Shown here: positions 1 through 9,847 of the stretch, piece after piece
Layout: every line of letters begins with the position of its first letter
How positions within the stretch are numbered: position 1 is the stretch's first letter
From: Sceloporus undulatus
Lineage: Eukaryota; Chordata; Lepidosauria; Squamata; Phrynosomatidae
Direction of reading: 5' to 3'
NCBI RefSeq assembly: GCF_019175285.1
Contig: NC_056526.1
Location: 125,790,520 to 125,854,519 of the forward strand
DNA: 64,000 nt
The notes under the pieces: generated by a model
The model's input: the letters and a program-made list of their open reading frames with translations, nothing else
Database searches by the model: none
What the model was told of the DNA's origin: nothing
Position numbers and translations under genes: made by a program

Positions 1-292
1 CCTATGCAGTATGCTGTGCTGGATTACTATTAGTAGGATCAGAATTATTAAAAGAGCTAGTTGTCTCTCTCCCCCCCCCCTTTTCTCCTACATGTAATCG
101 CCAAAACGACTCTGGTTGATTGGAAAGGCTCTGAAGCCGGTTTTGATTACTCTGAAGGGTAATCAGTGAACTATTTAATTTAGCCCTAAAATGTTAATTT
201 ATTTATATCATAATTTACTTCATAGTCAATATGTTTGTAATACTTTCACAACAAAAGTTATAATCTGTCACCGTCTCTTGTGATGTTTTCAG

Positions 293-463
293 ATTGTAAG
301 CAGATTAGTTCAAATTCGTGACTACATTGCAAAAGCCAGTTCCATGAGAGATGATCTTGTTGGGAAAAAACAGACATCTGCTAATGTTGAGCGTTTATTT
401 CATCTCATAAATCACCTGAAAGAACAGGAGAAATCTTATCTGAAATTTTTACAGAAGATACTA
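293..463 (+). CDS. PCM1: PCM1 exon, N-terminal coiled coil
   Basis: Flanked by a TTTTCAG acceptor and a GTAAGT donor; 171 nt, phase 0 at both ends, 57 codons. It begins IVSRLVQIRDYIAKASSMRD and ends YLKFLQKIL, nearly identical to human PCM1 at about residue 200. The block is rich in charged heptads and forms the start of the first coiled coil, which contributes to self-association. Because it ends in phase 0 it can join either the optional exon at 616 or the next constitutive exon, which is lost in the gap. Confidence 0.95.
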
Positions 464-615
464 GTAAGTTTGAGAATTTAAATGTCTTTTAGCACTCTAA
501 AAACATTATTGGAAATAGCATGAGGAATGAGTTTAATATGTAGCAGTTTCCCTTTAACTTTCCCTTTATTACTCCATTTATATAGTTTTTTGTTTATGCC
601 ACTAACATATTCCAG

Positions 616-717
616 GCTAGAAAGAATGAGGAGGAGGATGGTCGAACTGTAGATTCAGCTGTGGGATCTGGTTCTGTAGCTGAGAGCACATCGCTAAACA
701 TTGATGTGCAGTCTGAA
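616..717 (+). CDS. PCM1: PCM1 optional exon (NEEEDGRTVDSAVGSG block)
   Basis: Acceptor TTCCAG at 610-615, then codons for ARKNEEEDGRTVDSAVGSGS, ending NIDVQSE. Mammalian PCM1 isoforms carry the same segment, followed by ASDTT, and other isoforms skip it. The 3' end is uncertain. An end at 717 keeps phase 0 but needs a weak donor (GTTTTT). The better donor GTAAGC at 726 would give an exon of 110 nt that ends out of phase for the expected next exon. Plain read-through meets TAG at 724-726. The exon identity is firm and its end is not. Confidence 0.8.
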
Positions 718-725
718 GTTTTTTA

Positions 726-2584
726 GTAAGCTGTTTTTTAGTAATTAAGGTGGTAGAGATTATGCTTTCTTCTGATAACTGATGTTTTGCATCTGAATTT
801 TAGTTCAAGAAAATATTAGCAGGCTAAAATTCTTGATAATGTCATTGAGAATTTAGTTATTTCAACTCAGATGGGGTTAGATCATAACTACCTTTAAAAT
901 GAGACCACTGTAGACTACTGTATTTGGAAAAAAGTTTTTCTGAGGTTGGAAACTCTGTACAGTGGCTTGGCATATGATGCAAGGAGCTGTAGCAGGAAAG
1001 GTGAATTGTTCAATATAGAAACCTTCAGTTGCATAAGCAGAAAAATCTTCTAGTAAAGTGCACCTTTTTGAATCAAACTGATTTGTCAGTTTTTATTTAT
1101 AACATGATAAGATTGATAATTCACTACTTATATATGACATGATTAGACTGATAACTCCCTACTTTACAGAATTTCCCTAACCCAAAAAGTTCTAGCCCTA
1201 AGGAGGCCTTCCCCTTTCCAGAACATGTAACCTATATAGTTTTCAAGTTATGGCATCCCATTAAGCTCTTGATAGGTTTGAAACTGAAGCCATGTGACCA
1301 CATAGGTAGACTCCTCATTGTTTATACCTTACAAAGTGTTCTTATGAAAACTATTTATTTCAAGCTTTTTCATTCCCTATTTATTTTGCTCTCTGTTGTC
1401 TGCTAAAACAGTTTTCCTTTCTGAAGAAGATGTGATTACCACTTCACATACAACAGCCCTATGCATATTTACTTAGAAGTAAGCACCATTGGGATCAGTG
1501 GGACTTGCCCTTAGGAGAGTGAAAGGCTCCATGCCTTGGCATCACAGTGGCATACACAGATACAGCATAGTTCATTCTCTTGAAAACTGAATGTAGATAA
1601 ATATTCAAACTCTAGGATTTGTTTTTCTAAAAGAGTCAAGCCATAACACAGAATAGTGATCACATAATTATTTGGAATAATAAAAAAAATACAAAAACGA
1701 AAACCAGTAAAGCTACTTGATCTTAGTTGCTGTTTACTGTTTCCCCTGCCTGTCAAATGTTTGTTTTTCTGTGCTATACAACAAATATGCAAGTACCTAC
1801 ATTTTAAGTACTTTTATCACTCTGCCACTACATAATTTATTTCCTTGTTTTTTTCAGGGGAAGGGGAAATAGATGGATTATTTAACAGCACCCTAATAAT
1901 AATGTAGCTTAAGTGTTCAGAGTGTATAATAATTGATTAGGTGAGAGCAGAATCTTGTTAGTGCACTAAATATTAGCAGTTGTACTTTTTCCACGGCCAT
2001 GCAGCAGTGGGAAAGCAGACAAACAGTTGGCTTTGTCTATTTCTTCATTGCCTAGTTTCCTTCATGGTGACTGTACCTGTGGCCTTTTGTTTAGTCCCTC
2101 CACCACCTCCACTGCTGTAATTATGTTGGTGTAGTGCATTGGCAGGATTCTGGCCTATGTGCTTTCAATAGTTGGTAGAAAGTGATGATACAGGTGTGCA
2201 GAAGCAGTTCTAGCTCTGAATTGGGCTAGGCTGAGTCACTGACATTAAAGAGCCTGGAATATTCTTTGAGTAAGTTGATCGTGCTATCTGCTTGGAACAA
2301 CTGTTGCTCATTATGTGGTAATATTAGCAATCAGTGCTCATTGAGTAAGTTCATAAAATCATAGTGGTAATTGATACATGTTAAAATTAGAATATCATAC
2401 CTCTAAGCAAATTCAAAATGATGAATTTTGTCCCCCCTCCCCCCCAAAAGCTTGACAAAACAGTTAATGTTCTTGAGCTGTGGTTGAAACAATGAACAAT
2501 ATTGAGTAGGAAACTTATTGGCATGGAGCTGGGCACAGTAAAGAGGTATACAGTTTGGTTTCCTACTCTTCTGTGAATTGAGTC
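726..2584 (+). other. PCM1 intron, mostly unclassified
   Basis: AT-rich intron sequence up to the edge of the 100-N gap. Apart from a short palindromic repeat at 1457-1521 I see no recognisable element or exon. The next conserved PCM1 exon, beginning ARDPQQEP in human, is not in this stretch. Confidence 0.6.
1457..1521. repeat. Short palindromic interspersed repeat
   Basis: The arms around AAGTAAGCACCATTG and CAGTGGGACTT are roughly complementary about a centre near 1494. This resembles a short palindromic repeat that I recall as common in squamate introns (a CCATTG/CAATGG core). Family name not certain. Confidence 0.45.
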
Positions 2585-2684
2585 NNNNNNNNNNNNNNNN
2601 NNNNNNNNNNNNNNNNNNNNNNNNNNNNNNNNNNNNNNNNNNNNNNNNNNNNNNNNNNNNNNNNNNNNNNNNNNNNNNNNNNNN
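2585..2684. other. Assembly gap, 100 N
   Basis: Exactly 100 N, the conventional size for a gap of unknown length. The PCM1 reading jumps from the NEEEDGRT exon before the gap to the EKFYEAK exon after it, so the gap hides several exons. Four of them are found in low-accuracy form at 23916-32558. Confidence 0.97.
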
Positions 2685-2749
2685 TTTTTTTTTTTCCTTG
2701 TGCAACTTTGGTTCCAGAAGATAATAAAATAGAGACTTTATTATTACAG

Positions 2750-2879
2750 GGAGAAATTTTATGAAGCAAAACTTCAGCAACAGCAAAGAGAACTGAAACA
2801 TCTCCAAGATGAAAGAAAGAAATTAATAAAGATTCAAGAAAAAATCCAGGTGTTGCAGAAGGCTTGTCCAGATTTTCAA
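2750..2879 (+). CDS. PCM1: PCM1 exon, EKFYEAK coiled coil
   Basis: Acceptor TTATTACAG, donor GTAGGC; 130 nt. Needs two bases from the previous exon (AG|G) and ends in phase 0. Encodes EKFYEAKLQQQQRELKHLQD through CPDFQ, a long uninterrupted coiled-coil segment with a near-identical human counterpart. The upstream partner exon, ending in GCA AG, is recognisable only in the noisy block at 32388-32558. A low-accuracy duplicate lies at 33047-33165. Confidence 0.95.
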
Positions 2880-3029
2880 GTAGGCAGATATTTTTATTAG
2901 TATAATGGACAAATATTAACAGTGATGTTTAGTTGGCCCTGCTTGATCATTTTATTTTAACTCGGCAATTCAAAGTTGGAAGCAAGCTGGGACATACACT
3001 TCTTGATTATTGTTTTTATCATTATATTT

Positions 3030-4020
3030 TTCTCCTGCCTTTCCCCCAGATTGAGACTGAAAGCAGTTTACAACTATTAATTTTTAAAAAAATACACATG
3101 ATACAAGAGTTAAAACAGGAACAATCAGAGAACATTAATACTAGGTTAAACTATATGTTATTAAAACACACACAGCAGCACAACAGTTAACAATATCCAG
3201 CGTATTGTGTAAAAAAGACCTTATATAATGCCTGGTGGAATAGAAAAGTCTTTGCTTGCCTATGAAAAGCATGTAGGGAGAGTGCCAGTTTACCCTTTTT
3301 GGGAAGAGAGTTCCAGAGCATAGGGGCAACCACTGAAGGTTCTTTCCTGTGTTCCCACTAGATGTACCTATGTGGGTGGTGGGACAGAGAAGGGCCTTCC
3401 CAGCAAATCTTAAAGTCTCAGACTGGTTTGCAAGGCAGAATATAGTCAAATAACCTAGACCTGAGTCGTGTAGGGCATTAAATGCCACAACCAACACTTT
3501 GAATTCTGCCTGGAAACTGTCTGGCAGCCAGTGGAGCTGTTGCAATAAGGATGCTGTGTGTTCCCTGTAGCCAGCACTGGGTAGTAATATAGCTCTTCTG
3601 ACCAATTGAAGTCAGAACCAAATCCTGAGGGACTCAACAGGACAGTGGGCAAGGGATTGAACAGGAGTTCTCCAGCAACACCTGGGTTCACCCCTCTAGG
3701 AAGGAATTAAGTTCAGGGGGTTGAACGGGAGTTCCCCAGCAACATTTGGGTTCACCCCTCCAGAAAGGAATTAAGCTACTGTAAAACAGTGCTCCCAAGT
3801 TCCATCCCAGCAAGGTAACGCATGGTCAATGATATCGAAAGCTGCCAAGAAGTACAGGAGAACCAACAGGGGCACACTCACTCTGTCTAGTTCCTGGTAT
3901 AGGTCATCCACCAATGTGATCAAATCTATCTCTGTGCCATAACCAGGCCTGAAAGCAGATTGAACTAGATCTAGATAATCCAGAAACACCTGGAGCTGAC
4001 AGACCATCACATGCCCAAGA
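3030..4020 (-). mobile_element. L2/CR1-type LINE fragment, 3' part of the reverse transcriptase ORF
   Basis: On the minus strand, translations resemble L2-type LINE polymerases. One piece contains QSAFRPGYGTEIDLITLVDD and LLVLLYFLAAFDIIDH; a second contains LLQQLHWLPDSFQAEFKVLV followed by FNALHDSGLGYL. Both are hallmarks of the thumb/C-terminal half of this clade. The 3' end near 3030-3075 carries the repeat-tail motif (CCTGCCTTTCCCCCAG on the + strand). The frame is interrupted and a 64-bp local duplication is present, so it is an old dead copy. Duplicate, noisy, at about 33290-34265. Confidence 0.8.
3657..3784. repeat. Two-copy 64-bp tandem duplication inside the LINE
   Basis: The segment starting TTGAACAGGAGTTC at 3657 is repeated at 3721 as TTGAACGGGAGTTC, and both run on to GGAATTAAG. 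The period is 64 bp, with a handful of substitutions, so it is a local duplication of some age. Confidence 0.8.
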
Positions 4021-4469
4021 ACTTTGTCTTAAAAAATGGAGTGTTAGCTATGTGCTTTGACTGTTAGCATAGCTATAATGGTGGGAGATGCTGTATACAC
4101 AGTTCTATTCCATTTCTTTAATTTTGCCCTGTGTAGCTTCAGTGATCCATCTTCCAGTTACTTCACCTTAGAGAATTCACTCCAGCCCGGGAAACATGTT
4201 ATCCAGCCATGGGGGTTGAGACTATTGGCTCAGAGATTGCTTGGATAGAATTTGTTGTTTAGGTACAGATTGTGGAAACCATTGGCTAAAGGATTGTGAT
4301 GCTGCTTCTGCTATTGATAACCTACTGCATCAAATTCCCATCAATTAAAACTTCACTTGTAGCAGTGAGGTGTGTAGTTTTGGGTACTAAAGTATTGGGG
4401 AAGCCGGGAATTGCTGATAGTTCCAACTCAGAACTGATGCATTTGGAATTTTTACATGGTTGAGGGAAA

Positions 4470-4785
4470 GTTAAGTCTAAATGCAGTTTTATTTTGTTCA
4501 GGCAGGCCTTTGAAATCTAAGTGCATGTGTAAAGTGGTGTGCTGTATTTTAATAGTTTTAATATTTTACCAGAAATTATGTTTTAAATATGTTTTAAGTG
4601 GTTTTAACTTTTTTAAATCACATTTTAAAAAAGAATTGTTATTTAACCATTTTTAACTTTTGTACAATAATATTTTGCCTTAATCGTTCATAAATTATTG
4701 TAAATCTCTTTGAATCCCATCTTGAGAGAAAGGCAGGATGTAAATTCAATAAAGAAAGAAATAAAATTTAGAATAGTGTCTTATT
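4470..4785 (+). mobile_element. LINE-like 3' untranslated tail, + orientation
   Basis: A T-rich stretch ends in a sequence resembling the shared 3' end of squamate L2/CR1-type elements (CTTTGAATCCCATCTTGAGA, then AAAGGCAGGATGTAAATTC) and a simple AATAAAG/AAATAAA tail. No coding part is recognisable. Noisy duplicate ends near 34985. Confidence 0.6.
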
Positions 4786-4885
4786 GGCAAGACAGTTATA
4801 TCTAACACTCATTTAATAGCCAGGGAGAAATGTATGTTGGTTTTTATGGATGGAAAGGTAATTCTTCAAAATGTAGCCCACATTA

Positions 4886-5270
4886 CAGATTGAGTATCCC
4901 TTGTCTGGAAATCAGAAATGCTCCAAAATCTGAAACTTTTTGAGCACAAATATGGCGCTTGAAGACTTTGATTTGGAATACAGGTAGCACAGTTCATACT
5001 GTATATGTAAGGCTGGAGAGATCCGCAAGACTGGAGAGAGATTTGAAGGTCTGTGAAATGGCAGGAGATGCACCCAAGGATTTGCACCAAGACTATGCTT
5101 GAATAGCCATCATTTCACAGATCCTCACATCTTAGCCTTGCAAATACAGTATGTAAAATGCTATTCATATTCCAAAAATCCAAATTATTCCAAAAATAAT
5201 AATAATTAAAAAATCTCAGCTCCCAAACACTTTTGGTCCCAAGGATGTTAGATAAGGAATATTCAGCTTG
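4886..5270. mobile_element. Non-autonomous Tigger (pogo/mariner) element
   Basis: Ends are inverted: CAGATTGAGTATCCCTTGTC on the left, and the complement of the right end reads CAAGCTGAATATTCCTTATC. Both are flanked by the TA dinucleotide (4884-4885, 5271-5272) expected of Tc1/mariner target duplication. The GAGTATCCCTTATC terminal motif is typical of Tigger relatives. No transposase is present. Noisy duplicate at about 35093-35468. Confidence 0.8.
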
Positions 5271-5317
5271 TATATTGAAAGATTAGAGAAAATAAGAAAA
5301 AAATTATTTTGGGAAGA

Positions 5318-5405
5318 TAAATAAAATAAAATAAAACTTTTATTTTTATCCTGCTTTTCTGTGACTAAACAATCAAAGCGGCTCACAATATAAAGAGATA
5401 ACATT
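5318..5405 (-). repeat. LINE/SINE 3' tail fragment, minus orientation
   Basis: AATAAAATAAAAC followed by TTTTTATCCTGCTTTTCTGT and AAAGCGGCTCACAATATAAA. This is the complement of the common squamate repeat tail (GTGAGCCGC ... GGATAAAAATAAA). Confidence 0.55.
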
Positions 5406-5602
5406 TATCTTGTAAGATGATAAATGATTAGATGAGTAGTTCAAAAGCATGTAAAATTTAATTGTCTGAAAGTTTTACACAATTTTTTCTAGTTTGCCTG
5501 TTGATTTTGATGTGTAACAATCCAGATGCTACAGTTATTAATCTGATAAAGATTCTAATTAGAATACTAATCCCATAATTTTAATATTTCATTCACTCTT
5601 AG

Positions 5603-5713
5603 CTGTCATCTGGCTTGGATAATTGTCCAGGAAATGCTTCAACACCAGCTAATGAAAATCCAGCAAGTAATGCTGTTGGTCAGCCAGAAGAAAAAAACAC
5701 AGTGGATAGCGAG
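5603..5713 (+). CDS. PCM1: PCM1 exon, serine/asparagine-rich linker
   Basis: Acceptor CACTCTTAG, donor GTACTG; 111 nt, 37 codons, phase 0 at both ends. Encodes LSSGLDNCPGNASTPANENP through EEKNTVDSE. Human has the equivalent, more variable linker between the QEKIQ coiled coil and LWSEMRRHE. Low conservation here is normal for the family. Noisy duplicate 35790-35900. Confidence 0.9.
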
Positions 5714-6187
5714 GTACTGTTATCAATGTTTTTGTGAGTGTAATTTTCGTCTTATATTCCAAGCAATCTTCAGTTGCGACTATGCTGTTGTCTATGACTG
5801 TTAATCACCAATTTTGTCACTACATTTTGAAGTATACTGGGAGTGTTTTGGACCCCAAAAAATTGGTCTTCTACTGATCAAAACATATACAGATCAAACA
5901 TTCTCATAGCATTTATTGTCTTTGAGAAGATAAATTGGACAAAAATTAGTGGTTTTAAGAGAAAAGAGTCTGAGAAAGATAGTAAAAAAGATTGTTGTGG
6001 TATCATTGTCTTGCTTGCATCTCTTTTCCTCTTAATGACTTTACATAAAAAGCTGTTCTTGCCTAACTTAGCAGACTGTTTTGTTAACTACCGGTAGTTG
6101 AACTGAAAACATGTGAAAGACATGCAATTAACAATATATATCGATATCATTAGAATATTTTCTATTAATATTTTATTTTTTAAACAG
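5714..6187 (+). other. PCM1 intron without recognisable element
   Basis: AT-rich intron; I see no repeat family, RNA gene or further exon in it. Confidence 0.6.
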
Positions 6188-6378
6188 CTTTGGACTGAGA
6201 TGCGTAGGCATGAGATTATAAGAGAGGAATTACGACAAAGAAGAAAGCAACTCGAAGCTTTAATGGCTGAGCACCAGAGGAGACAAGATCTAGCCGATAC
6301 CACATCTGCTGGTGCTGGTTCTGTGAAAAGTGATGGATCAGAAACTCAGTGCACTCCCCAACAAAGCAGAACAGAAAA
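6188..6378 (+). CDS. PCM1: PCM1 exon, LWTEMRRHE coiled coil
   Basis: Acceptor TTTAAACAG, donor GTAAGG; 191 nt, entering in phase 0 and leaving two bases (AA). Encodes LWTEMRRHEIIREELRQRRK, QLEALMAEHQRRQDLAD and, at the end, CTPQQSRTEK. The human exon is almost the same. The arginine/glutamate-rich helix is part of the central coiled-coil region. Noisy duplicate 36367-36552. Confidence 0.96.
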
Positions 6379-6698
6379 GTAAGGAGGAAAGACTATATTT
6401 GTTTTTATGTAAATAAAAGAAATGTAAAGTTTCATCTAATATTGTGTTTTTGGTTGCAACTGTACTCCTGCAGCCTTCTGTGACCCTAGAATTTTGTTCT
6501 GGGGTTTTTGAGCCTTCTGAAGTATATTTTATAGTACTGTACATGAAGCGGGGCTGTATGAGGGAGGAGGAATCCTGCCTCTCCCTATTTGGCTTCTAGA
6601 AGTGTACTTTACTCTGGTGATTCATTGTAACAATAACTGTCTCTAATGTGGTTGGACATAGAAGATTTTTAAAATAGCCATAATTAGAACAGCCTATA

Positions 6699-7604
6699 CA
6701 GTGGTCCCTCCATATCTGCAGACTAGCCATTCATTAATTTGAGCATCCGTGGATGGCAAGGCCGCATTGTTCCCAATGACAGCACGAACAAAGCCCTTCC
6801 GCCGTTGGGGACAAAAGTCCCTTGCCTTCCTCCCCTCTCCTTCCTCTCTCCTTTCTTTACCTGCTTCCTTCCTCCCTCTCCATCCCGACTTGGCTTTGGG
6901 GGCAGAGTCTGGCTCCCAGTCAGCCAGAGCCGGGGCCTGAGTCTTGGAGCCCCTGTCCCCAGGCCCAGCATCAGGGACGGCACCTCTGGGCCCTGAGACC
7001 CAAGCCCCAGTCCTGGCGCCAGCTTCCTCAGACCCCTGGCTGGAGGGAGCCAGCAGCAGGGATGGGGCTTGGGTCTGGGGCCCAGAGACTCTGTCCCAGA
7101 TGCTGGGCCTGGGGACAGGGGCTCTGAGATTCAGCCACCCTCCTGAGCGACTTTTCAGACTGGCAGCATTCTACAGTACTTTACAGCATTTGTTGACTGT
7201 CTCTTGATGTCACTTCCTGTTTAAATGCCTAATGATGGTGAACCTATGGTATGCGTGCCAGAGGTGGCACTCAGAGCCCTCTCTGTGGGTACGTGTGCTA
7301 TCACCCTAGCACAGAGTTTGCCAGAGTTTGTTACCAGAAAGCCAGAGGGACATGGCACTTTAAATAAGTGGGTTTTGGGTTGCAGTTTGGGCACTGGGCC
7401 TCTAAAAGGTTCACCATCGCTATGGCTCACAGTAACCCTTTAATGCCTGGTTACTATTAAAACCCACATTGTACATTTTCCTTGGGACACTATATCCCAA
7501 CAAATGCTGCACCGCCATTAAGAATGGGACTTGAGCATCCATGGATTTTGGTATCCATGGGGGGTGTCCGGAACAGATCCCTGACGGATAGTGAGGGTCC
7601 ACTG
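6699..7604. mobile_element. Tigger-like DNA transposon relic with GC-rich interior
   Basis: TA-flanked ends: CAGTGGTCCCTCCATATCTG at the left, and GGATAGTGAGGGTCCACTG at the right, whose complement begins CAGTGGACCCTCACTATCC. Just inside the right end lies GAGCATCCATGGATTTTGGT, a well-known Tigger subterminal motif. The interior 6760-7130 is far more GC-rich than the surrounding intron and encodes no transposase that I recognise; the proline-rich open frames there are composition effects. A hAT element is nested at 7232-7421. Noisy duplicate 36862-37755. Confidence 0.8.
7232..7421. mobile_element. Non-autonomous hAT element nested in the Tigger relic
   Basis: Short inverted ends ATGATGGTGAACCTATGG and AAAGGTTCACCATCGCTAT enclose about 190 bp with GTGCCAGAGGTGGCACTCAG near the left end. 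The end type fits hAT/Charlie-like non-autonomous elements. A second copy in the opposite orientation begins at 55393. Confidence 0.65.
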
Positions 7605-7655
7605 TATCGGCTCTAAACATTACTTTCCACTATACATTTTAAAAAGAGGGGAGAT

Positions 7656-7760
7656 ACCCTTTCCTTTCCTTTCTTTTTCTTTTCTTTTCTTTTTTTTTTT
7701 AAAGAACGCTTCACGAATTTACGTGTCATCCTTGCGCAGGGGCCATGCTAATCTTCTCTA

Positions 7761-7795
<35 letters not shown>

Positions 7796-7814
7796 GAGCA
7801 CACCCTTTCCTTTC
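7656..7814. repeat. 13-bp target-site duplication flanking a U6 retrocopy
   Basis: ACCCTTTCCTTTC is present at 7656-7668 and again at 7802-7814. It brackets the U6-like sequence and its T-rich (A-rich on the minus strand) tail. Such a duplication is the signature of LINE-type reverse-transcribed insertion. Confidence 0.85.
7702..7801 (-). pseudogene. U6 spliceosomal RNA retropseudogene
   Basis: The minus strand reads GTGCTCGCTTCGGCAGCACA from 7801 down, then the ATTGGAACGATA and AGAGAAGATTAGCATGGCCC blocks, GCGCAAGGATGACACG, and AAATTCGTGAAGCGTTC. This is essentially full-length U6. Canonical U6 ends CCATATTTTT; here it runs into an A-rich tail (7669-7701 on the complement). With the 13-bp flanking duplication, this shows a processed copy rather than a pol III gene. 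No proximal sequence element or TATA box is evident upstream (above 7801). Only one or two differences from vertebrate U6 are visible, so it is probably young. Noisy duplicate at 37862-37969. Confidence 0.93.
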
Positions 7815-8154
7815 TTCCAGCACCACATGGTCATGAAATGGTCACAAAAACCACAGTAATTCAGTCATCAGTTTGGGTAGATTAGAGAAAGCATATTGTT
7901 TTGTCCTTCTCCTGAGTTGTAATTCACTTTTAGGCATGTAGTAAAGACTCTTAAGACTTAATCCACACCATCTTTTGACTCACTGTTCAAAAGTGGTTTC
8001 ACTTATACAAGTAGACTGACCAACATCTATTTAGCTAAGCCTGCTGATCTTAGAATAGGAGGTTTGAGCAAAGGCTGTTAGGTTGTAAGAAAGTAATTGT
8101 TTAAGTTGCAGTGTCTTTCTAAAGACACATGTGTGAACTGCAAAATGCTATGGC

Positions 8155-8210
8155 AGCACCAGGGATGGGGCTTGGGTCTAGGGCCCAGAGGCTCTGTCCC
8201 GGATGCTGTG
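8155..8210. repeat. Short patch matching the Tigger interior
   Basis: The segment containing GATGGGGCTTGGGTCTAGGG and CTCTGTCCCGGATGCTG nearly repeats 7058-7104 inside the Tigger relic, with about four differences over 45 bp. The rest of the element is not present. Confidence 0.6.
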
Positions 8211-8489
8211 GTGGGGTTTTTGTCTGCATTATATTGCTATTTAAATATTGTACAATGGGGTACCATTTCTTTACTGTTGAATCCTACATATTACTGGAAA
8301 ACGTTGTACAGATAAGCCAAAGTATGTTATGGGTTTAATACATGAAATTAAATTAGGTAGAACATATTTACTCTTGATTCTAGTATGATGCAAATCTGTT
8401 GGTTCTGTATGACCTTAATTTTCTACTTATTTACTACTTGTGTGCTAGCAGAGCATGACTGAGTTTTTTTTTAATACTTGATACTATAG

Positions 8490-8687
8490 AACAATGGCAA
8501 CGTGGGGAGGGTCTACTCAATGTGCTCTTGATGAAGATGAGGGTGAGGAAGATGCATATCTTTCTGATGGACTTGCTCAAGCAGAAGAGGAAGAAGAGGA
8601 AGAACAAGATTCTAGTTCCAATGAGTTGTCCATGTGTCCCAATAATGTAGATCAAAGTGCATATTGTGCAAAGGAAGAAAAGCAGAG
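8490..8687 (+). CDS. PCM1: PCM1 exon, MATWGGSTQC with acidic run
   Basis: Acceptor ATACTATAG, donor GTCAGT; 198 nt. One base completes the lysine codon from the previous exon, and two (AG) are left for the next. Encodes TMATWGGSTQCALDEDEGEE, then AQAEEEEEEEQDSSSNELSM and CAKEEKQR. Human has the same TMATWGG block and acidic stretch. This is the last clean exon before the disturbed region; its true downstream neighbour is at 40888. Noisy duplicate 38672-38871. Confidence 0.95.
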
Positions 8688-9394
8688 GTCAGTTTTGTGT
8701 TCCTTACCAATAGTAAAGTTGTACTAAATTGCATCCTCTAAGAAGGCAATTTGTTCTTGACTAATTTAAAATTGTTCATTATGTTGCAAGTTCTTTGTTC
8801 TCCTTAGGGAAAAAGTCTGAGAAATTATATAACTTGGGAAAAGTATGAACGTTTAAGTGTATCTATTGTATTTTTTTGGATACGTAAACACTCACATGAA
8901 GTATCCAAGTACCTAGCCTATTCCGTTATACAGATTTGCAGCTAATTAAATTCTGATGTTCATTTAAATATTTATTGAGATGATGAGAGTCTGGAATGTA
9001 AAGGAGCAGAAGCACATATGGTCCATCTGAATTACAGATACAAACAATTATTTTCCCTCAAAAGAAAAAAAACAAACAAAAAGTTTATTGAATAGCCCAA
9101 GGGCCGTTTCAAAATACTCAAAACATAATAATACAAGCAATGCCACACACATATATGTAAAATGTTAATATAGCGCACTAAGTGCAATAAACCACAATAT
9201 AATATATATACTATATATACATATGAATAGTTTAAACATGCACAGCTTATATACAGACTATACAAATCTAAAAATATACAATATGTACTGAAAGATATAC
9301 AAATAAACAGGTAAGAATAAAAGGAAAGAGAAGGGAGGATGTATGTATTAATCACTGTGTATTAATAACTATTTTATAAATTATAAGTTGATCT
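8688..9394 (+). other. PCM1 intron, AT-rich, no clear element
   Basis: Very AT-rich. The stretch 9040-9330 has A-rich and TATA-like simple sequence that I could not assign to any family. No coding or RNA signal. Confidence 0.5.
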
Positions 9395-9480
9395 CATGTA
9401 TTAGTCAAGGCCAGGTTTTGGGGCCAAAATTAAGGATTTTGATATGACCTGTGGATAAATTCAGGATAAAACTTAGGGGC
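9395..9480. mobile_element. Degraded copy of the short inverted-repeat element seen at 57.6 kb
   Basis: GATTTTGATATGACCTGTGG, followed by ATAAATTCAGGATAAAACTT and GGGGC, matches the left part of the element at 57600-58270 with several changes. It is only a fragment. Noisy duplicate near 39580-39662. Confidence 0.55.
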
Positions 9481-9847
9481 ATGTAACAAAGGATCATGAA
9501 GGAAAGAAATCAGTTCCTATGTTTCAGCTACTTTTATAGCACAAGAGGTAGTCTCCCTATTTAAGCATCTTTTGTACTCCAGGTCAATAATTTGTAGCAT
9601 TCTGATTTTTTAAAAGTAGCAATAGTAACCAGTTTAGTGTCTTTTGAACAATAAGGTAAGAGTTATAAAAAATGAAACTAAAATGGTAACTGTCTGGTTG
9701 GGGAAAACTTTAACTGTAACCATTTCCTTTCAGGAAGTTACTTCCCAATATTCTAGCAGACATGCTTACGCTAAAAGGCTGGATGGATGAAGGGGAGGGG
9801 GGAATTGGTGCTTCCAGGACAGATTCCAGTCTTGGCTTCCACTAGAG

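Noticed and set aside
6739-7127. Proline- and arginine-rich open frames on both strands
   Set aside because: They lie in the GC-rich interior of a Tigger relic, have no known domain, and are explained by composition.
7702-7801. Functional U6 snRNA gene
   Set aside because: An A-rich tail replaces the pol III terminator and a 13-bp target duplication flanks it, so it is a processed copy.
9040-9345. Possible processed cDNA or LINE tail around GTTTATTGAATAGCCC
   Set aside because: The A-run is on the wrong side for a poly-A tail of that orientation and no parent gene is recognisable.
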